Below, piece after piece: positions 54,588-64,000 of a DNA stretch of 64,000 nucleotides. The notes beneath the pieces are model-generated. The model worked only from the letters and a program-made list of their open reading frames with translations. It was not told where the DNA came from and searched no databases. Both the position numbers and the translations under genes were made by a program. The stretch lies in the NCBI RefSeq assembly GCF_001641615.1, contig NZ_LRRU01000004.1, positions 1-64,000 on the forward strand, in the 5' to 3' direction. The first letter of the stretch is position 1. Each line of letters begins with the position of its first letter. The DNA is from Pseudoalteromonas gelatinilytica. GTDB taxonomy: Bacteria > Pseudomonadota > Gammaproteobacteria > Enterobacterales > Alteromonadaceae.

Positions 54588-55835
54588 TTAAAGCGAGTTA
54601 CTTTTAAACAAATGAATCGTAAATTTAGCTCCACCTAATGGTGAATCACACACCTCAGACTGCCCTTGATGCCAACTAACAATTTTAGCGACAATGGCAA
54701 GCCCTAATCCAAAGCCGCCGGTTTTCTTATCACGACTTTTATCTAAACGAGTAAATGGCTTAAAAATACTTTGCCATTCAGATTTAGCGATCCCAGGACC
54801 ATCGTCTTCAACACTTATTTGTATCGAATCACCCAACTCTTCAAGGCTGACATGAATTTTATGATTTGCGTATTTTTGTGCATTACCTAATAGGTTTTGA
54901 ATACAACGCGCCATAAAATGCTCGTCACACTCGTAGTAGAGCAGCTTAGGAGCACTCACTGCGACCTCTATATCAGTAGCAAACTCAAGCTTATTCACCA
55001 CACTGTTAATAAGCGCTGTCAGGTCACAGGAACGGGGCTTTAAGCTTGGTTGGTGTGAATCAAGTCGCGCGTATTCAAGCATTTCTGACACCAGTGCTTC
55101 AAGCTCTGCAATATCTGCCTGCATGTTATCAATGTAAGTGTAGGATTTTTCATTCTCGATTTGCTCTTCAAGCATCGCAACAGCGAACTTTAACCGCGCA
55201 AGGGGGGTTCTAAATTCATGCGAAACGGAAGAAGTCAGCTCTTGCTGCGCTGCCAGAAGGTATTGAATGCGCTCTTGCATCGCGTTGAGTGTATCCGTAA
55301 TCGGCAGAAAAAATGATTTAGAGGCATCGTGAAGTTCAAAGTCTTGTGCCCCTCCTACTGCCTCACAAGCAAGAGTAAGTTTATTAAAATCGCGCCACAG
55401 CAATAGGCTCCATAGCCCTATTGGCACGCCAATCACGGTCAATAATAAAAAGTAGGGCCAAACAGAGCTAAAATTAGGATTGGATACAGACAAAGGGCCT
55501 ACATGTAAAAGCTGTGTGTCATTAAGGGCTATATACCAAACCACTTTTTGTTCTTGATTAAACAAATACAGGTAATGGTCATTGTTGAGCTGTGTTTTTA
55601 GGTCATCAGGGAGTGCTAGATCAGTGAGATTTATGACCTCACTTGCAAATTCTTGCTGAAGTTTTGCTAAGCCATTATCAGTTTGGCTTAATAACCAAAG
55701 GGATTTACCAAACTCTTGGTCAAGGGCAATTTGTTGTTGAGTTTCTTCGTAGGGCCATAACTGTTCTATGACCCCACTAACGAGAAACAGAGAAACTATT
55801 ATATAAAGATATAAGCTAGCAAATAGTTTCCCCAT
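54588..55835 (-). CDS. Sensor histidine kinase (operon 2)
   Basis: The 415-residue kinase has two membrane segments (about residues 7-24 and 125-146) around a periplasmic domain of about 100 residues, a HAMP linker, a HisKA domain (SSVSHEFRTPLARL) and an ATPase domain (NLLGNAQKYA, DDGPGI, GLGLAIVAK). It ends the second mipA operon and starts six bases after the regulator gene. It is a paralog of the operon 1 kinase; the periplasmic parts differ, so they probably sense different signals. Confidence 0.92.
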   Translation of the reverse strand: MGKLFASLYLYIIVSLFLVSGVIEQLWPYEETQQQIALDQEFGKSLWLLSQTDNGLAKLQQEFASEVINLTDLALPDDLKTQLNNDHYLYLFNQEQKVVWYIALNDTQLLHVGPLSVSNPNFSSVWPYFLLLTVIGVPIGLWSLLLWRDFNKLTLACEAVGGAQDFELHDASKSFFLPITDTLNAMQERIQYLLAAQQELTSSVSHEFRTPLARLKFAVAMLEEQIENEKSYTYIDNMQADIAELEALVSEMLEYARLDSHQPSLKPRSCDLTALINSVVNKLEFATDIEVAVSAPKLLYYECDEHFMARCIQNLLGNAQKYANHKIHVSLEELGDSIQISVEDDGPGIAKSEWQSIFKPFTRLDKSRDKKTGGFGLGLAIVAKIVSWHQGQSEVCDSPLGGAKFTIHLFKSNSL

Positions 55836-55841
55836 TAATGA

Positions 55842-56534
55842 TTACATATCCCATGCATCAGATACGAAGAGGTAACCTTGCCCCCAAACTGTTTTAATTC
55901 GGTATGGTTTATCACTATTATCACCTAGTTTCTTACGGATACGTGACACGCGTACGTCAACTGTACGGTCTAAACCATCATATTGACGACCAATCATATG
56001 TTGATGCACGTGTTCACGACTTAACACTTCACCTGCGTTTGACGCCAGTAACCAAAGCAACTCAAACTCATGAGATGTAAGTGTAATTTCATTGCCTTTA
56101 AGTGTAACAATGCGGCTGGTTTTATCAATGCTTAAATCACCAAAGCTCAGCTCTTCAGGTGCTTTAGTGCTAGCTTGTCCACGGCGTAACAGCGCATTAA
56201 TGCGCGCTAATAAAACGCGTGGTTCAGCAGGCTTAATAACATAATCATCTGCGCCGAGTTCTAGGCCAATCACTTGGTCAAAGTCCTCACCTTTTGCAGT
56301 CAGCATTAAGATAGGTAAGCTAAATTTATCACGTACCTGGCGGCACACACTAAACCCGTCTTTACCCGGTAACATCACATCTAAAATCATTAAATCAACG
56401 GGGTTGTTTTCTAGGTATTCAAATACTTCGTCGCCGCGTTCAAGGACCGCAACATCCAACCCATTATGCTGAAGGTAATCACGTGTTAACTGCTGTAAGC
56501 CGAGATCATCTTCAACAAGTAAAATCTTTGCCAT
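55842..56534 (-). CDS. OmpR-type response regulator (operon 2)
   Basis: The 230-residue regulator has the receiver motifs (LLVEDDLGL, the phospho-aspartate in LMILDVMLPGKDG, TAKGEDFD and VIKPAEPR) and a winged-helix domain with SHEFELLWLLASNAGEV and DGLDRTVDVRVSRIRKKL. The ATG at 56534 follows GGAG; an upstream in-frame start would run into the DUF3019 gene. It should respond to the downstream kinase. Confidence 0.93.
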   Translation of the reverse strand: MAKILLVEDDLGLQQLTRDYLQHNGLDVAVLERGDEVFEYLENNPVDLMILDVMLPGKDGFSVCRQVRDKFSLPILMLTAKGEDFDQVIGLELGADDYVIKPAEPRVLLARINALLRRGQASTKAPEELSFGDLSIDKTSRIVTLKGNEITLTSHEFELLWLLASNAGEVLSREHVHQHMIGRQYDGLDRTVDVRVSRIRKKLGDNSDKPYRIKTVWGQGYLFVSDAWDM

Positions 56535-56548
56535 TGGTTGCTCCTGAA

Positions 56549-56935
56549 TTAAAAAAAGCTCCACGGTGAGCGTAATCTACGCCTCGTTGTTTTTGCTTCG
56601 GTGCTTTGCACTTCGACTTTTGCGGTCGCTATTTTGCTCCCCGTGTGCGGATTGACTAAGGAGTATATTGTTTCAACCTGAACCCGCGCTTTATGGCTGT
56701 ACAGCCCTTTGTTACTGTCGTTCCAGCATTGAATTTGCTGATTATTTTGAAACAGACACAGATCTTGAGGTTGTGCTGTTTGCCAGCTAACTTTTAACTC
56801 AAGATCACAAAATTCGTGCTGTTGTAATACAACACACACTTTTGGCGTGATATCAAACTGAGTCGCTTGCGCATGGCTTGGGGTAGCCCAAATAACAGCA
56901 GCAAACACACACAGACTAAAAACAAAATACTTCAT
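56549..56935 (-). CDS. DUF3019-family secreted protein (operon 2)
   Basis: The 128-residue protein has a signal peptide ending near SHA and the same four-cysteine pattern as the operon 1 copy (KVCVVL, EFCDLE, DLCLFQ, IQCWND), with a basic end, RRRLRSPWSFF. Conservation of the cysteines and the basic tail across two diverged copies marks them as the functional core. Function is unknown. Confidence 0.8.
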   Translation of the reverse strand: MKYFVFSLCVFAAVIWATPSHAQATQFDITPKVCVVLQQHEFCDLELKVSWQTAQPQDLCLFQNNQQIQCWNDSNKGLYSHKARVQVETIYSLVNPHTGSKIATAKVEVQSTEAKTTRRRLRSPWSFF

Positions 56936-56936
56936 A

Positions 56937-57821
56937 TTAAAAAATATGATTGAATCCTATAAATGCAGTCATCGAGTACGTGTGTTCAAAAAGCGGACTG
57001 TCATCCACGGCTGAGTAGTCATAATATGCTAAATGAAAACGAAGAGAGTTGGCCTCACTCAGGGGCCAACGGGCGTCGATTTTAGCATAAGGTTGCCAGC
57101 TACTGCCAACATCTATTTCCCCATATGAGGACTCTTTAGCCGATAAACCATAAAAATAATCATTTAGTCTGGCTGATTTGTACCAAACGCCCAGGCTAGG
57201 TGCGACTGATAAATTCCCTATCCGGTGATGTGATTGCCATTGCAAGGCACTACGCAGACCTTTATAAACACCAGAGACATCAGCAAGTGCTTGTAAAGAA
57301 ATCACATGATTACTGTGTATATAGTGATAACTAATACCGGCATCTAAGGCCCAACGTCTTTTTTTAATATCGTTCGTCGATACCGACTTTTCTGCCAGTT
57401 CATTACTGGTGGTCGATTCAACAATAAAGCTATTCGATGTTTGCAGTGCAAAAACATTGCTTGGATGAAAATCAATAAAGAAACGAGTCTCAGGGTTGAA
57501 CTCAGTAACGAAATTAACAACATGAGTATCGCTTTCTTGGAATGAATAACCTAAACGGCCATTATCAAAGAACCATTTTTCACCATAAAAAGCGATTTCA
57601 GGCAATACGATTAAAGGTAAGTTATCACCACCATGAAGGGGATTCGTGATCACCCCTGCTCCGGTATTAATACTTAGGTGCCACTGCTGGGTATCAATCT
57701 GTTGATTTGCCACACGGCTTTCACGTTCAGTGCGCGTTGAATCATCAGCGCTTGCTTGACTCAATAGCATGCCAAACAAGGCATACACCACTGCGCACAT
57801 CCTGATCGTTTGAGATTTCAT
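56937..57821 (-). CDS. MipA/OmpV-family outer-membrane protein (operon 2)
   Basis: The 294-residue precursor has a signal peptide ending in SQASA and a barrel-like sequence ending FIGFNHIF with a terminal phenylalanine. I chose the ATG at 57821, since an upstream start would give an implausibly long leader. It heads operon 2 in the same gene order as operon 1. The two MipA proteins share layout but little identity by eye. Confidence 0.83.
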   Translation of the reverse strand: MKSQTIRMCAVVYALFGMLLSQASADDSTRTERESRVANQQIDTQQWHLSINTGAGVITNPLHGGDNLPLIVLPEIAFYGEKWFFDNGRLGYSFQESDTHVVNFVTEFNPETRFFIDFHPSNVFALQTSNSFIVESTTSNELAEKSVSTNDIKKRRWALDAGISYHYIHSNHVISLQALADVSGVYKGLRSALQWQSHHRIGNLSVAPSLGVWYKSARLNDYFYGLSAKESSYGEIDVGSSWQPYAKIDARWPLSEANSLRFHLAYYDYSAVDDSPLFEHTYSMTAFIGFNHIF

Positions 57822-57938
57822 TGTTATTGTACGACCAAAGAGATTTCTGCAATAAGAACATAATACCAAGATGTGAACAAACTGTCGTTGCAAGGTTACA
57901 ACTATTCACAAATTTGATACATATATCGGTTAAGTTTG

Positions 57939-58988
57939 TTACTCTTCGACGATTTCGATACGATTTCGGCCATGCTCTTTGGCTAAATAGAGCGCTTTAT
58001 CAGCTTTTGCTATAAATTGTTCTGGGTTACTATTTTTAGCTTTTATCGCAATACCAAAACTAGCGGTTACTTGGCTTAACACCTTGTTAGAGTTAGGGTC
58101 TTTGATTTGTAATTTGGTTACAGCTTGACGTAGTTGTTGAGTGAAATTGGTCATATCACTGATGCTTGCAAACTGCGCGGTGAAGCAAAACTCTTCCCCC
58201 CCATAACGATAAGCTTGACCGACACTCGAAACATGCTTAAGGAGTTTTGCAGACACTGCACGCAAAACTTGGTCTCCTTTTTGATGACCAAATGTATCGT
58301 TAAACTGTTTAAAATGATCGATATCAACCATAGTAAGGACAGCGACTTCTGCTAAGTCATTGGTTTGGCAAAACCGCGCGATATCTTCATCAAATTTACC
58401 GCGGTTATAAAGCCCAGTCAGAGGGTCTTTTTCTGCCTTACTTCGTGACCTAACAAGCTCTTGTTTTAGTTCTGTAATTTCAGAGTAAGCCATCGCAAGC
58501 TGATTTTGAAAATCTTGAGCTCGGCTTTGCAGTGCCGCTGATTCATCGCTTAAGCGTTCAACACAATCCAGCACATCATCAAAACCACTCTCTTGGCTGA
58601 TGTCTGCTTTATTTAACGTTTCACGGCACTCTTGTAGAGCCAGATTAAATTCAGCGGAATAAGTCAATGCCTCATTGATGTCTTGGTGCACTTTGCCAAC
58701 GACATTATTAAAACCAGTGGAGAGCTGATAAAACAGACTTAGATCGTCTTTAGAAAGGTATTTATTGAAGAGTCGCTTCGCTTGCTCATGATCACAGGTT
58801 TTATATTTTTTAATAATACTATCAAGTTCTTTGTTTAAATCTTGATTCTTTTCACTCACGTAGCAATACCAAAGCGCGTAATTGAGTGGCGTAATTGGCA
58901 TTTTATATTTCACCATAAACGGGATAGCTAACTTCAAACAGTGGCTAGAGTAGCTTAAAGAATGGTCGGCTTGCGCTGTGAGTATCAT
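57939..58988 (-). CDS. Diguanylate cyclase (GGDEF domain), cytoplasmic
   Basis: The 349-residue protein makes cyclic di-GMP. A helical N-terminal region (about residues 1-175, with a coiled-coil part) precedes the GGDEF domain, which begins at DPLTGLYNR and holds the active-site GGEEF in YRYGGEEFCF. The sequence before it (HVSSVGQAYRYGG) lacks the RxxD inhibitory site, so product inhibition through that site is not expected. There are no membrane segments. I chose the ATG at 58988; an upstream in-frame start would add 32 hydrophobic, low-complexity residues. It is a single gene. Confidence 0.87.
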   Translation of the reverse strand: MILTAQADHSLSYSSHCLKLAIPFMVKYKMPITPLNYALWYCYVSEKNQDLNKELDSIIKKYKTCDHEQAKRLFNKYLSKDDLSLFYQLSTGFNNVVGKVHQDINEALTYSAEFNLALQECRETLNKADISQESGFDDVLDCVERLSDESAALQSRAQDFQNQLAMAYSEITELKQELVRSRSKAEKDPLTGLYNRGKFDEDIARFCQTNDLAEVAVLTMVDIDHFKQFNDTFGHQKGDQVLRAVSAKLLKHVSSVGQAYRYGGEEFCFTAQFASISDMTNFTQQLRQAVTKLQIKDPNSNKVLSQVTASFGIAIKAKNSNPEQFIAKADKALYLAKEHGRNRIEIVEE

Positions 58989-59194
58989 GAGTCTACGCCA
59001 TGAAAATTTTATTATTTTAAAATACGGTATCAACCCCTTTAAAAAAATCAATGAAAAAGGATTTTGCAAACGCAAAACCAGCAAAAACCACGAACTTTTT
59101 TTACAAAAACCAATACTAAATACCTAAGCATAATTAGGATATTTGTATCAATATAATATTGTTCACAATAAAGTAGTAGTTGCGAGAAAGTAAG

Positions 59195-60097
59195 TTAAAT
59201 CGCTTGCTGAGTAAGCGATTGAGCAATACTCCAAATTGCATTGAGTGCGGGATCGTGGCGCTCTTTATTCAAAACAGCGAGGCCAATTTCAAAACCCGTA
59301 ATTGTCTGCTCTGCATCACTCACTATTTGTACTTTATCTTTTAGCGGGCTGTTATCCAGTACAATTTTTGGCACCATGGCTATACCTAATCCCAAACTCA
59401 CCATAGAAACCATGGCTTCATGGCCTGCAACCTGCGCGTAAATTCGACCGTGAATATTTTTTTTACGCCACCATTGCTCAAGCCGCTGCCTTGATAAACC
59501 TTGCTCTGCAACAATAAATTCTAAATCTGACCAATCAATTGGCTCACTTGCTGAAAGCTTATCGCTAATTGGACAAGCAATTTTGGGTGCAATCAAAACC
59601 AAAGGCGAATAGCCAATACTGGTGAACGCTATTTGCCCTGGCAACTTTGTTGGTTTAGCGGCAATCGCCATCGCTTCATGACCATCTAATACGCGGTTTA
59701 TGGCAAGAGCGGGATCACCGGTATTGAGAGTTATCTCTATATGTGGGTGTTGCATTCGCAGTTGCTCGAGTATTTGATGCAAAAAGCTATATGAGGCTGT
59801 CACGGAACAATAAATACTGACATTGCCATAAATATGTTGTTGCGGCTCTTGTACATTTGCTTTGAAACGATGCCAGTTAGCGAGCGTCGCATTGGCGTAT
59901 TCAATAAATGACTCTCCCTCGCGGGTTAATTTAACCGTACGATTATCCCGATTGAACAATACCACCCCAACCTCTTCTTCGAGTTGTTTGATGTTACGGC
60001 TCAAGGTTGGCGCACTGATATGGCAAAGCTCACTCGCTCTGGCAAAGTGCAGCGTCTTAGCTAAAGCTAAAAAATAATTAAGATGTTTATGATCCAT
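59195..60097 (-). CDS. ilvY: LysR-type regulator IlvY
   Basis: The 300-residue LysR regulator has the N-terminal winged helix (LNYFLALAKTLHFARASELC, then SAPTLSRNIKQLEEEVGV) and a periplasmic-binding-protein-like effector domain. It is divergent from ilvC, as in E. coli, where IlvY activates ilvC when acetolactate or acetohydroxybutyrate is bound. That position is the main reason for the name. Confidence 0.93.
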   Translation of the reverse strand: MDHKHLNYFLALAKTLHFARASELCHISAPTLSRNIKQLEEEVGVVLFNRDNRTVKLTREGESFIEYANATLANWHRFKANVQEPQQHIYGNVSIYCSVTASYSFLHQILEQLRMQHPHIEITLNTGDPALAINRVLDGHEAMAIAAKPTKLPGQIAFTSIGYSPLVLIAPKIACPISDKLSASEPIDWSDLEFIVAEQGLSRQRLEQWWRKKNIHGRIYAQVAGHEAMVSMVSLGLGIAMVPKIVLDNSPLKDKVQIVSDAEQTITGFEIGLAVLNKERHDPALNAIWSIAQSLTQQAI

Positions 60098-60243
60098 ACG
60101 GTCACCATTTCATTTTATGAAATACTTTAATTCAAATATATCATTTTACGCAAGGTTAAAAATTGCATAGTGTTAACACATACAAAGAACACTACGTCGG
60201 TTCTTTGATTTTCTAACAAACTTGTATTTATAGGACACTAACA
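60098..60243. promoter_or_regulatory. ilvY-ilvC divergent control region with two inverted repeats
   Basis: ATTTCAT-TTT-ATGAAAT (60107-60123) lies ten bases from the ilvY start and contains the T-N11-A core of LysR sites. GTGTTAACAC (60170-60179) is a second perfect palindrome nearer to ilvC. Either or both may be IlvY operators. Confidence 0.5.
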
Positions 60244-61716
60244 ATGGCGAATTATTTTAATACTCTTCCTTTAAGAGAGCAGTTAGCGCAATTAGCGCAA
60301 TGTGAATTCATGGACCCATCAGAATTTGCTGATGGCGTAGATGCTTTAAAAGGGAAAAAACTCGTTATTGTCGGTTGTGGCGCACAAGGCCTTAACCAAG
60401 GTTTAAATTTACGTGACTCGGGCTTAGATGTTTCTTACACATTACGTGAATCAGCGATTGCTGAGCGTCGTCAATCTTTCTTAAACGCATCTGAAAATGG
60501 TTTTACCGTAGGTACTTATGAAGAGCTTATCCCAACAGCAGATGTAGTATTAAACCTAACACCTGATAAACAACATACGGCTGTTGTTAATGCCATCATG
60601 CCGTTAATGAAACAAGGCGCAACACTTGCTTATTCACACGGTTTCAACATTGTTGAAGAAGGCATGCAGATCCGTGAAGACTTAACAGTGATCATGGTTG
60701 CACCTAAGTGCCCTGGTTCAGAAGTACGTGAAGAATACAAACGTGGCTTTGGTGTACCAACATTAATTGCTGTTCACCCAGAAAACGACCCTCAAGGTCA
60801 TGGTTTAGCGCAAGCGAAAGCATATGCAGCAGGTACCGGTGGCCATCGTGCGGGTGTACTAAAATCATCATTTATTGCAGAAGTTAAATCTGACTTAATG
60901 GGTGAGCAAACGATTCTATGTGGCATGTTACAAACAGGCTCACTACTTTGCTTCGATAAAATGGTCGAAAAAGGCATTGATGCAAGTTACGCATCAAAAC
61001 TAATCCAATATGGTTGGGAAGTGATCACTGAAGCACTTAAGTACGGTGGTGTGACTAACATGCTTGACCGTTTATCTAACCCAGCAAAAGTGAAAGCATT
61101 TGAATTAAGTGAAGAGCTTAAAACAATAATGCGCCCACTTTATAACAAGCATATGGACGATATCATCAGCGGCGAATTCTCACGCGGTATGATGGCTGAC
61201 TGGGCTGAAGATGACGCAAAATTACTAGCATGGCGCGCAGAAACAGCTGAAACTGCATTCGAAAAGCAACAAAATACTGACCAAGAAATCAGCGAGCAAG
61301 CATTCTTCGACCAAGGTATTTTAATGGTTGCCATGGTTAAAGCAGGTGTTGAACTTGCCTTCGAAACCATGACTGCAGCAGGTATCATCGCTGAATCTGC
61401 TTACTATGAATCACTACACGAAACGCCGCTTATCGCAAACACTATTGCGCGTAAGAAGCTTTTCGAAATGAACCGAACTATTTCAGATACTGCAGAGTAT
61501 GGCTGTTACTTATACAACCACGCGTGTTTACCGCTTCTACAAGACTTTATGAAAGACATCGACACTGATGTGATTGGTAAAGGTCTTGATAGTGCTAGCA
61601 ACCAAGTTGATAACCAAACCTTGATTGCCGTAAATAAAGCACTACGCGAGCACCCGGTTGAAATCATTGGTAGCAAGCTACGTGGTTACATGTCAGCAAT
61701 GAAGAAAATTGTTTAA
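60244..61716 (+). CDS. ilvC: Ketol-acid reductoisomerase, class II
   Basis: The 490-residue enzyme rearranges and reduces acetohydroxy acids in valine and isoleucine synthesis using NADPH. The N-terminal Rossmann motif is [20 protein letters not shown]. The length, near 490, is that of the long (class II) form of enterobacteria, with a duplicated C-terminal knotted domain, rather than the short form of about 340. The start follows a purine-rich leader. A terminator lies downstream. Confidence 0.97.
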   Translation: MANYFNTLPLREQLAQLAQCEFMDPSEFADGVDALKGKKLVIVGCGAQGLNQGLNLRDSGLDVSYTLRESAIAERRQSFLNASENGFTVGTYEELIPTADVVLNLTPDKQHTAVVNAIMPLMKQGATLAYSHGFNIVEEGMQIREDLTVIMVAPKCPGSEVREEYKRGFGVPTLIAVHPENDPQGHGLAQAKAYAAGTGGHRAGVLKSSFIAEVKSDLMGEQTILCGMLQTGSLLCFDKMVEKGIDASYASKLIQYGWEVITEALKYGGVTNMLDRLSNPAKVKAFELSEELKTIMRPLYNKHMDDIISGEFSRGMMADWAEDDAKLLAWRAETAETAFEKQQNTDQEISEQAFFDQGILMVAMVKAGVELAFETMTAAGIIAESAYYESLHETPLIANTIARKKLFEMNRTISDTAEYGCYLYNHACLPLLQDFMKDIDTDVIGKGLDSASNQVDNQTLIAVNKALREHPVEIIGSKLRGYMSAMKKIV

Positions 61717-61747
61717 CCCTGGAAAGTAAGTTTCGCTTGTTAGAAAC

Positions 61748-61784
61748 CAAGCCCAATTGCTTATATGCTTTGGGCTTTTTTTTT
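61748..61784 (+). terminator. Intrinsic terminator after ilvC
   Basis: AAGCCCAA pairs with TTGGGCTT (with internal bases ATTGCTTATATGC looped) and is followed by nine T residues. Confidence 0.9.
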
Positions 61785-61860
61785 GTCCCTACATTGATTC
61801 GTCATCTATAAAGTGTATGCTAAAATTACTGACTTAAATGTTGTAAACTAAGACACTTTC

Positions 61861-63774
61861 ATGGCGTTAAATCAACTCACCATTACTAAAAAAATTACAC
61901 TGCTTGGCAGTTCAATTGCGCTCATTGTTGCTGCGTTAATCGGCGCAACAGCGATATACAGTGCAAAACAAATCATCGAACAACGAATGATTGAATCTGA
62001 GCTACCTAGCAAACTTCAAGCTATTGATAACTATATTACTCACGATATAAATCAAATGATCAGTGCCGCTGAGCAACTCTCTAGTAACGAATTTGTATTA
62101 GAGTGGGCGCGTTCAGGCAATACTGATGATAAAACACTGCTAAAAGAGCTTAACCGACTTGTTAAGCAATACGATTTAGCAACTGCTTCGTGGGCTAATC
62201 GTGAAACGGCACAATATTGGAACCAAGACGGCTTCTTACGTGTTTTAACGCAAGAGCAAGATGGCTGGTTTTTTGCGTTTACCAAAACTGCGCAGCCTTT
62301 TTCTATCAGTATTTATCAAGAATCACCCACTGATGTGAAAATGTTTGTTAACCACCAGCAAACTAACGGCATTGGTTTAGCTGGTCTTGCTAAAAGCATT
62401 GACGATATGCAGGCCATGCTAAAACGCTTTCAAATTGAAAAAACAGGCTTTGTATTTGTTGCAGACAAAAACGGGCTAATTCAACTTCATAAAGACGAGA
62501 ACAAAGTCGCTAAAGCTAAATTGGATGACGTTTATAAAACGGGCATCACGCGTACACTGCTAACGCAAAGCGACTTCAATTTACAAGAAATTGACCTTAA
62601 TGGTGAAGCAACCTTAGTGGCGGCAAGCCCAATTCAAAACACTGATTTATTTGTTATTGCCCAAGTACCTAAGCATGAAGTGTTTTCGAGTATCCAAGTT
62701 TTACAATGGCAAATTATTAGCTTTGCAATCGTCATTGCGCTGATCGCAAGCTTTGCCGGTTTAGTGCTTGCTCGTACGCTTTCATCGCCACTGTCGAAAA
62801 TGGCTGAGTTATTTACGCGTTTAGGTTCAGGTGATGCAAACTTAGCTTATCGTTTACCTGCTTCCGAGCAGCCAGAACTTGCTAACTTATCTGCAGGCTT
62901 TAACCAATTTATCTCTAAGATTGAAACTGCAATCAGCCAAGTTGCCCAAGAAAGTAGTGAAATCCGACAAAGTGCTGCGCATGTATTTAAACAAGCACAG
63001 AAGAACTCTGAAGCGCTTGATAATCAAAAAGAGCAAACTATCTCGGTTGCTGCAGCGATTAATGAAATGGGGGCGACAGTGCAAGAAATTGCCTCAAGCG
63101 CAGCGAACACGGCTAAACTCACTGAGAATAGTAAGCAGAACACTGAACAAAGCCATACTCAGGTAACGCAAAGTAAAGAAGCAATTATTGAGCTGGCATG
63201 TGATATCGATAATATCACCGAGCAAGTAAACGAGCTGGCAAACAAAACGCAAGCTATTGCTAGTATCGTTGACTCTATCAGAGGGATTTCTGAGCAAACT
63301 AATCTATTAGCACTTAATGCGGCGATTGAGTCTGCTCGTGCTGGTGAGCATGGTCGAGGCTTTGCTGTTGTCGCAGATGAAGTAAGAGCACTTGCAAATC
63401 GCACGTCACAGTCAACAACTGAAATTCAAACCATGATCAGTGAGCTAACGAACACGTCTGATTTAGTGGTTAATCACATCAACCACTCGAAATCGCAAGC
63501 TCAATTGAGTGTTGATGCAATGCAAAGTTCAGTTGAATTACTCAATGCCATCAACGATGCTGCTAATGAAATAAACGATATGGCGACATTAATAGCAACT
63601 GCGACCGAAGAGCAAAGTAACGTAGTGGCAGATGTGGGCCGTAACATTGAGCAAATAAGTGATATTAGTGACAATGTTATGCGTGAACAAATCGACAGTG
63701 AGCAAGCAATCAAAGACTTAGCGAACAGTGCGCAAACCCTTGACGACCTTGTTGCTACCTTCGATAAACGCTGA
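61861..63774 (+). CDS. Methyl-accepting chemotaxis protein
   Basis: The 637-residue receptor has a membrane segment near residues 12-31, a periplasmic cache-like domain of about 250 residues ([17 protein letters not shown]), a second segment near 283-303, a HAMP linker and a long cytoplasmic coiled coil. The signalling hairpin [20 protein letters not shown] is clear (near residue 480). It passes ligand signals to CheA/CheW. The ligand is unknown. It is a single gene. Confidence 0.95.
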   Translation: MALNQLTITKKITLLGSSIALIVAALIGATAIYSAKQIIEQRMIESELPSKLQAIDNYITHDINQMISAAEQLSSNEFVLEWARSGNTDDKTLLKELNRLVKQYDLATASWANRETAQYWNQDGFLRVLTQEQDGWFFAFTKTAQPFSISIYQESPTDVKMFVNHQQTNGIGLAGLAKSIDDMQAMLKRFQIEKTGFVFVADKNGLIQLHKDENKVAKAKLDDVYKTGITRTLLTQSDFNLQEIDLNGEATLVAASPIQNTDLFVIAQVPKHEVFSSIQVLQWQIISFAIVIALIASFAGLVLARTLSSPLSKMAELFTRLGSGDANLAYRLPASEQPELANLSAGFNQFISKIETAISQVAQESSEIRQSAAHVFKQAQKNSEALDNQKEQTISVAAAINEMGATVQEIASSAANTAKLTENSKQNTEQSHTQVTQSKEAIIELACDIDNITEQVNELANKTQAIASIVDSIRGISEQTNLLALNAAIESARAGEHGRGFAVVADEVRALANRTSQSTTEIQTMISELTNTSDLVVNHINHSKSQAQLSVDAMQSSVELLNAINDAANEINDMATLIATATEEQSNVVADVGRNIEQISDISDNVMREQIDSEQAIKDLANSAQTLDDLVATFDKR

Positions 63775-63858
63775 CACGTTTTGTAACAGTTAACACTGAC
63801 CCTTTTTCATTCACGGCCTATACTTAAATGGTATTAGGCCAAGAATTAAGAGGGTCAG

Positions 63859-64000
63859 ATGAAATCATTTACCATCGTTTTAGTATCAAGCTTTTGCTTA
63901 TTAACCGCGTGTAGTAGCACAGAAAATAAATCAGCACCTCCCCCACTAGCTTTAACGCAAAGTACTGAATTCAGTCCCATTGAGGTTGAAACTCAAGAAG
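63859..64000 (+). CDS. Lipoprotein, N-terminal part only
   Basis: An ATG with AGAGGG just upstream opens a frame starting MKSFTIVLVSSFCLLTAC with a lipobox (LTAC), then SSTENKSAPPPLALTQSTEF. The frame is open to the window end (47 codons), so the product cannot be named. The intergenic stretch before it is short and AT-rich. Confidence 0.8.
   Translation, partial: MKSFTIVLVSSFCLLTACSSTENKSAPPPLALTQSTEFSPIEVETQE

Overview
The window looks like a chromosome segment of a marine gammaproteobacterium of the order Alteromonadales, most likely Pseudoalteromonas. The reasons are the gene content and order (tRNA-Leu, secG, tpiA, glmM, folP, ftsH, rlmE, yhbY in one block), a MotY for a sodium-driven flagellum, MipA/DUF3019 two-component operons, a large TonB-dependent receptor, and moderate-to-low GC. 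No database search was run, so all names rest on motifs, lengths and gene order read by eye.

Positions 1 to about 15700 are a mobile island ending at the 3' end of ssrA (tmRNA). From the left it holds: a complete group II intron (1-2156) with a reverse transcriptase/maturase that lacks the usual endonuclease domain; a short integron cassette stretch on the minus strand (two attC-like sites, one intact cassette for a membrane protein, and the start of a second cassette gene cut by the intron); an AT-rich gene-free gap; a CRISPR array of 20 repeats; a complete compact cas operon in the order cas1, cas2-3, cas7, cas5, cas6f; three accessory genes (a membrane protein with an SH3-like tail, a HAD-family phosphatase, and a small membrane-anchored protein); and a P4-type tyrosine integrase beside ssrA. 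There is no cas8f gene, so the CRISPR system is the minimal type I-F2 (I-Fv) variant. The left end of the island is outside the window.

From 15705 on the content is core chromosome: ssrA, fapA, rnt, motY, an EamA exporter with a candidate attenuator, tyrP with a TyrR box, ggt, a GNAT acetyltransferase, a small lipoprotein, a TonB-dependent receptor with a folded leader, and an archaic chaperone-usher pilus operon facing a CsgD/LuxR-type regulator. Next come a glyoxalase-fold lipoprotein with a 50-residue lipoprotein, a sensor-like membrane protein, the tRNA-Leu/secG to yhbY block, a beta-lactamase-fold hydrolase and another lipoprotein.

Two paralogous four-gene operons (mipA, DUF3019 gene, response regulator, histidine kinase) lie about 6 kb apart facing each other. 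Between them are a sodium-dependent transporter, an ElaA-type acetyltransferase, a Spo0M-like protein, a KefB/C-type antiporter and two small genes. The right end carries a diguanylate cyclase, the divergent pair ilvY/ilvC, a chemotaxis receptor and the start of a lipoprotein gene. The most interesting non-coding signals are the long inverted repeat in the CRISPR leader, the switch of repeat type inside the array, the terminator-plus-sequestered-RBS leader of the TonB receptor, and the leader-peptide attenuator in front of the EamA exporter.
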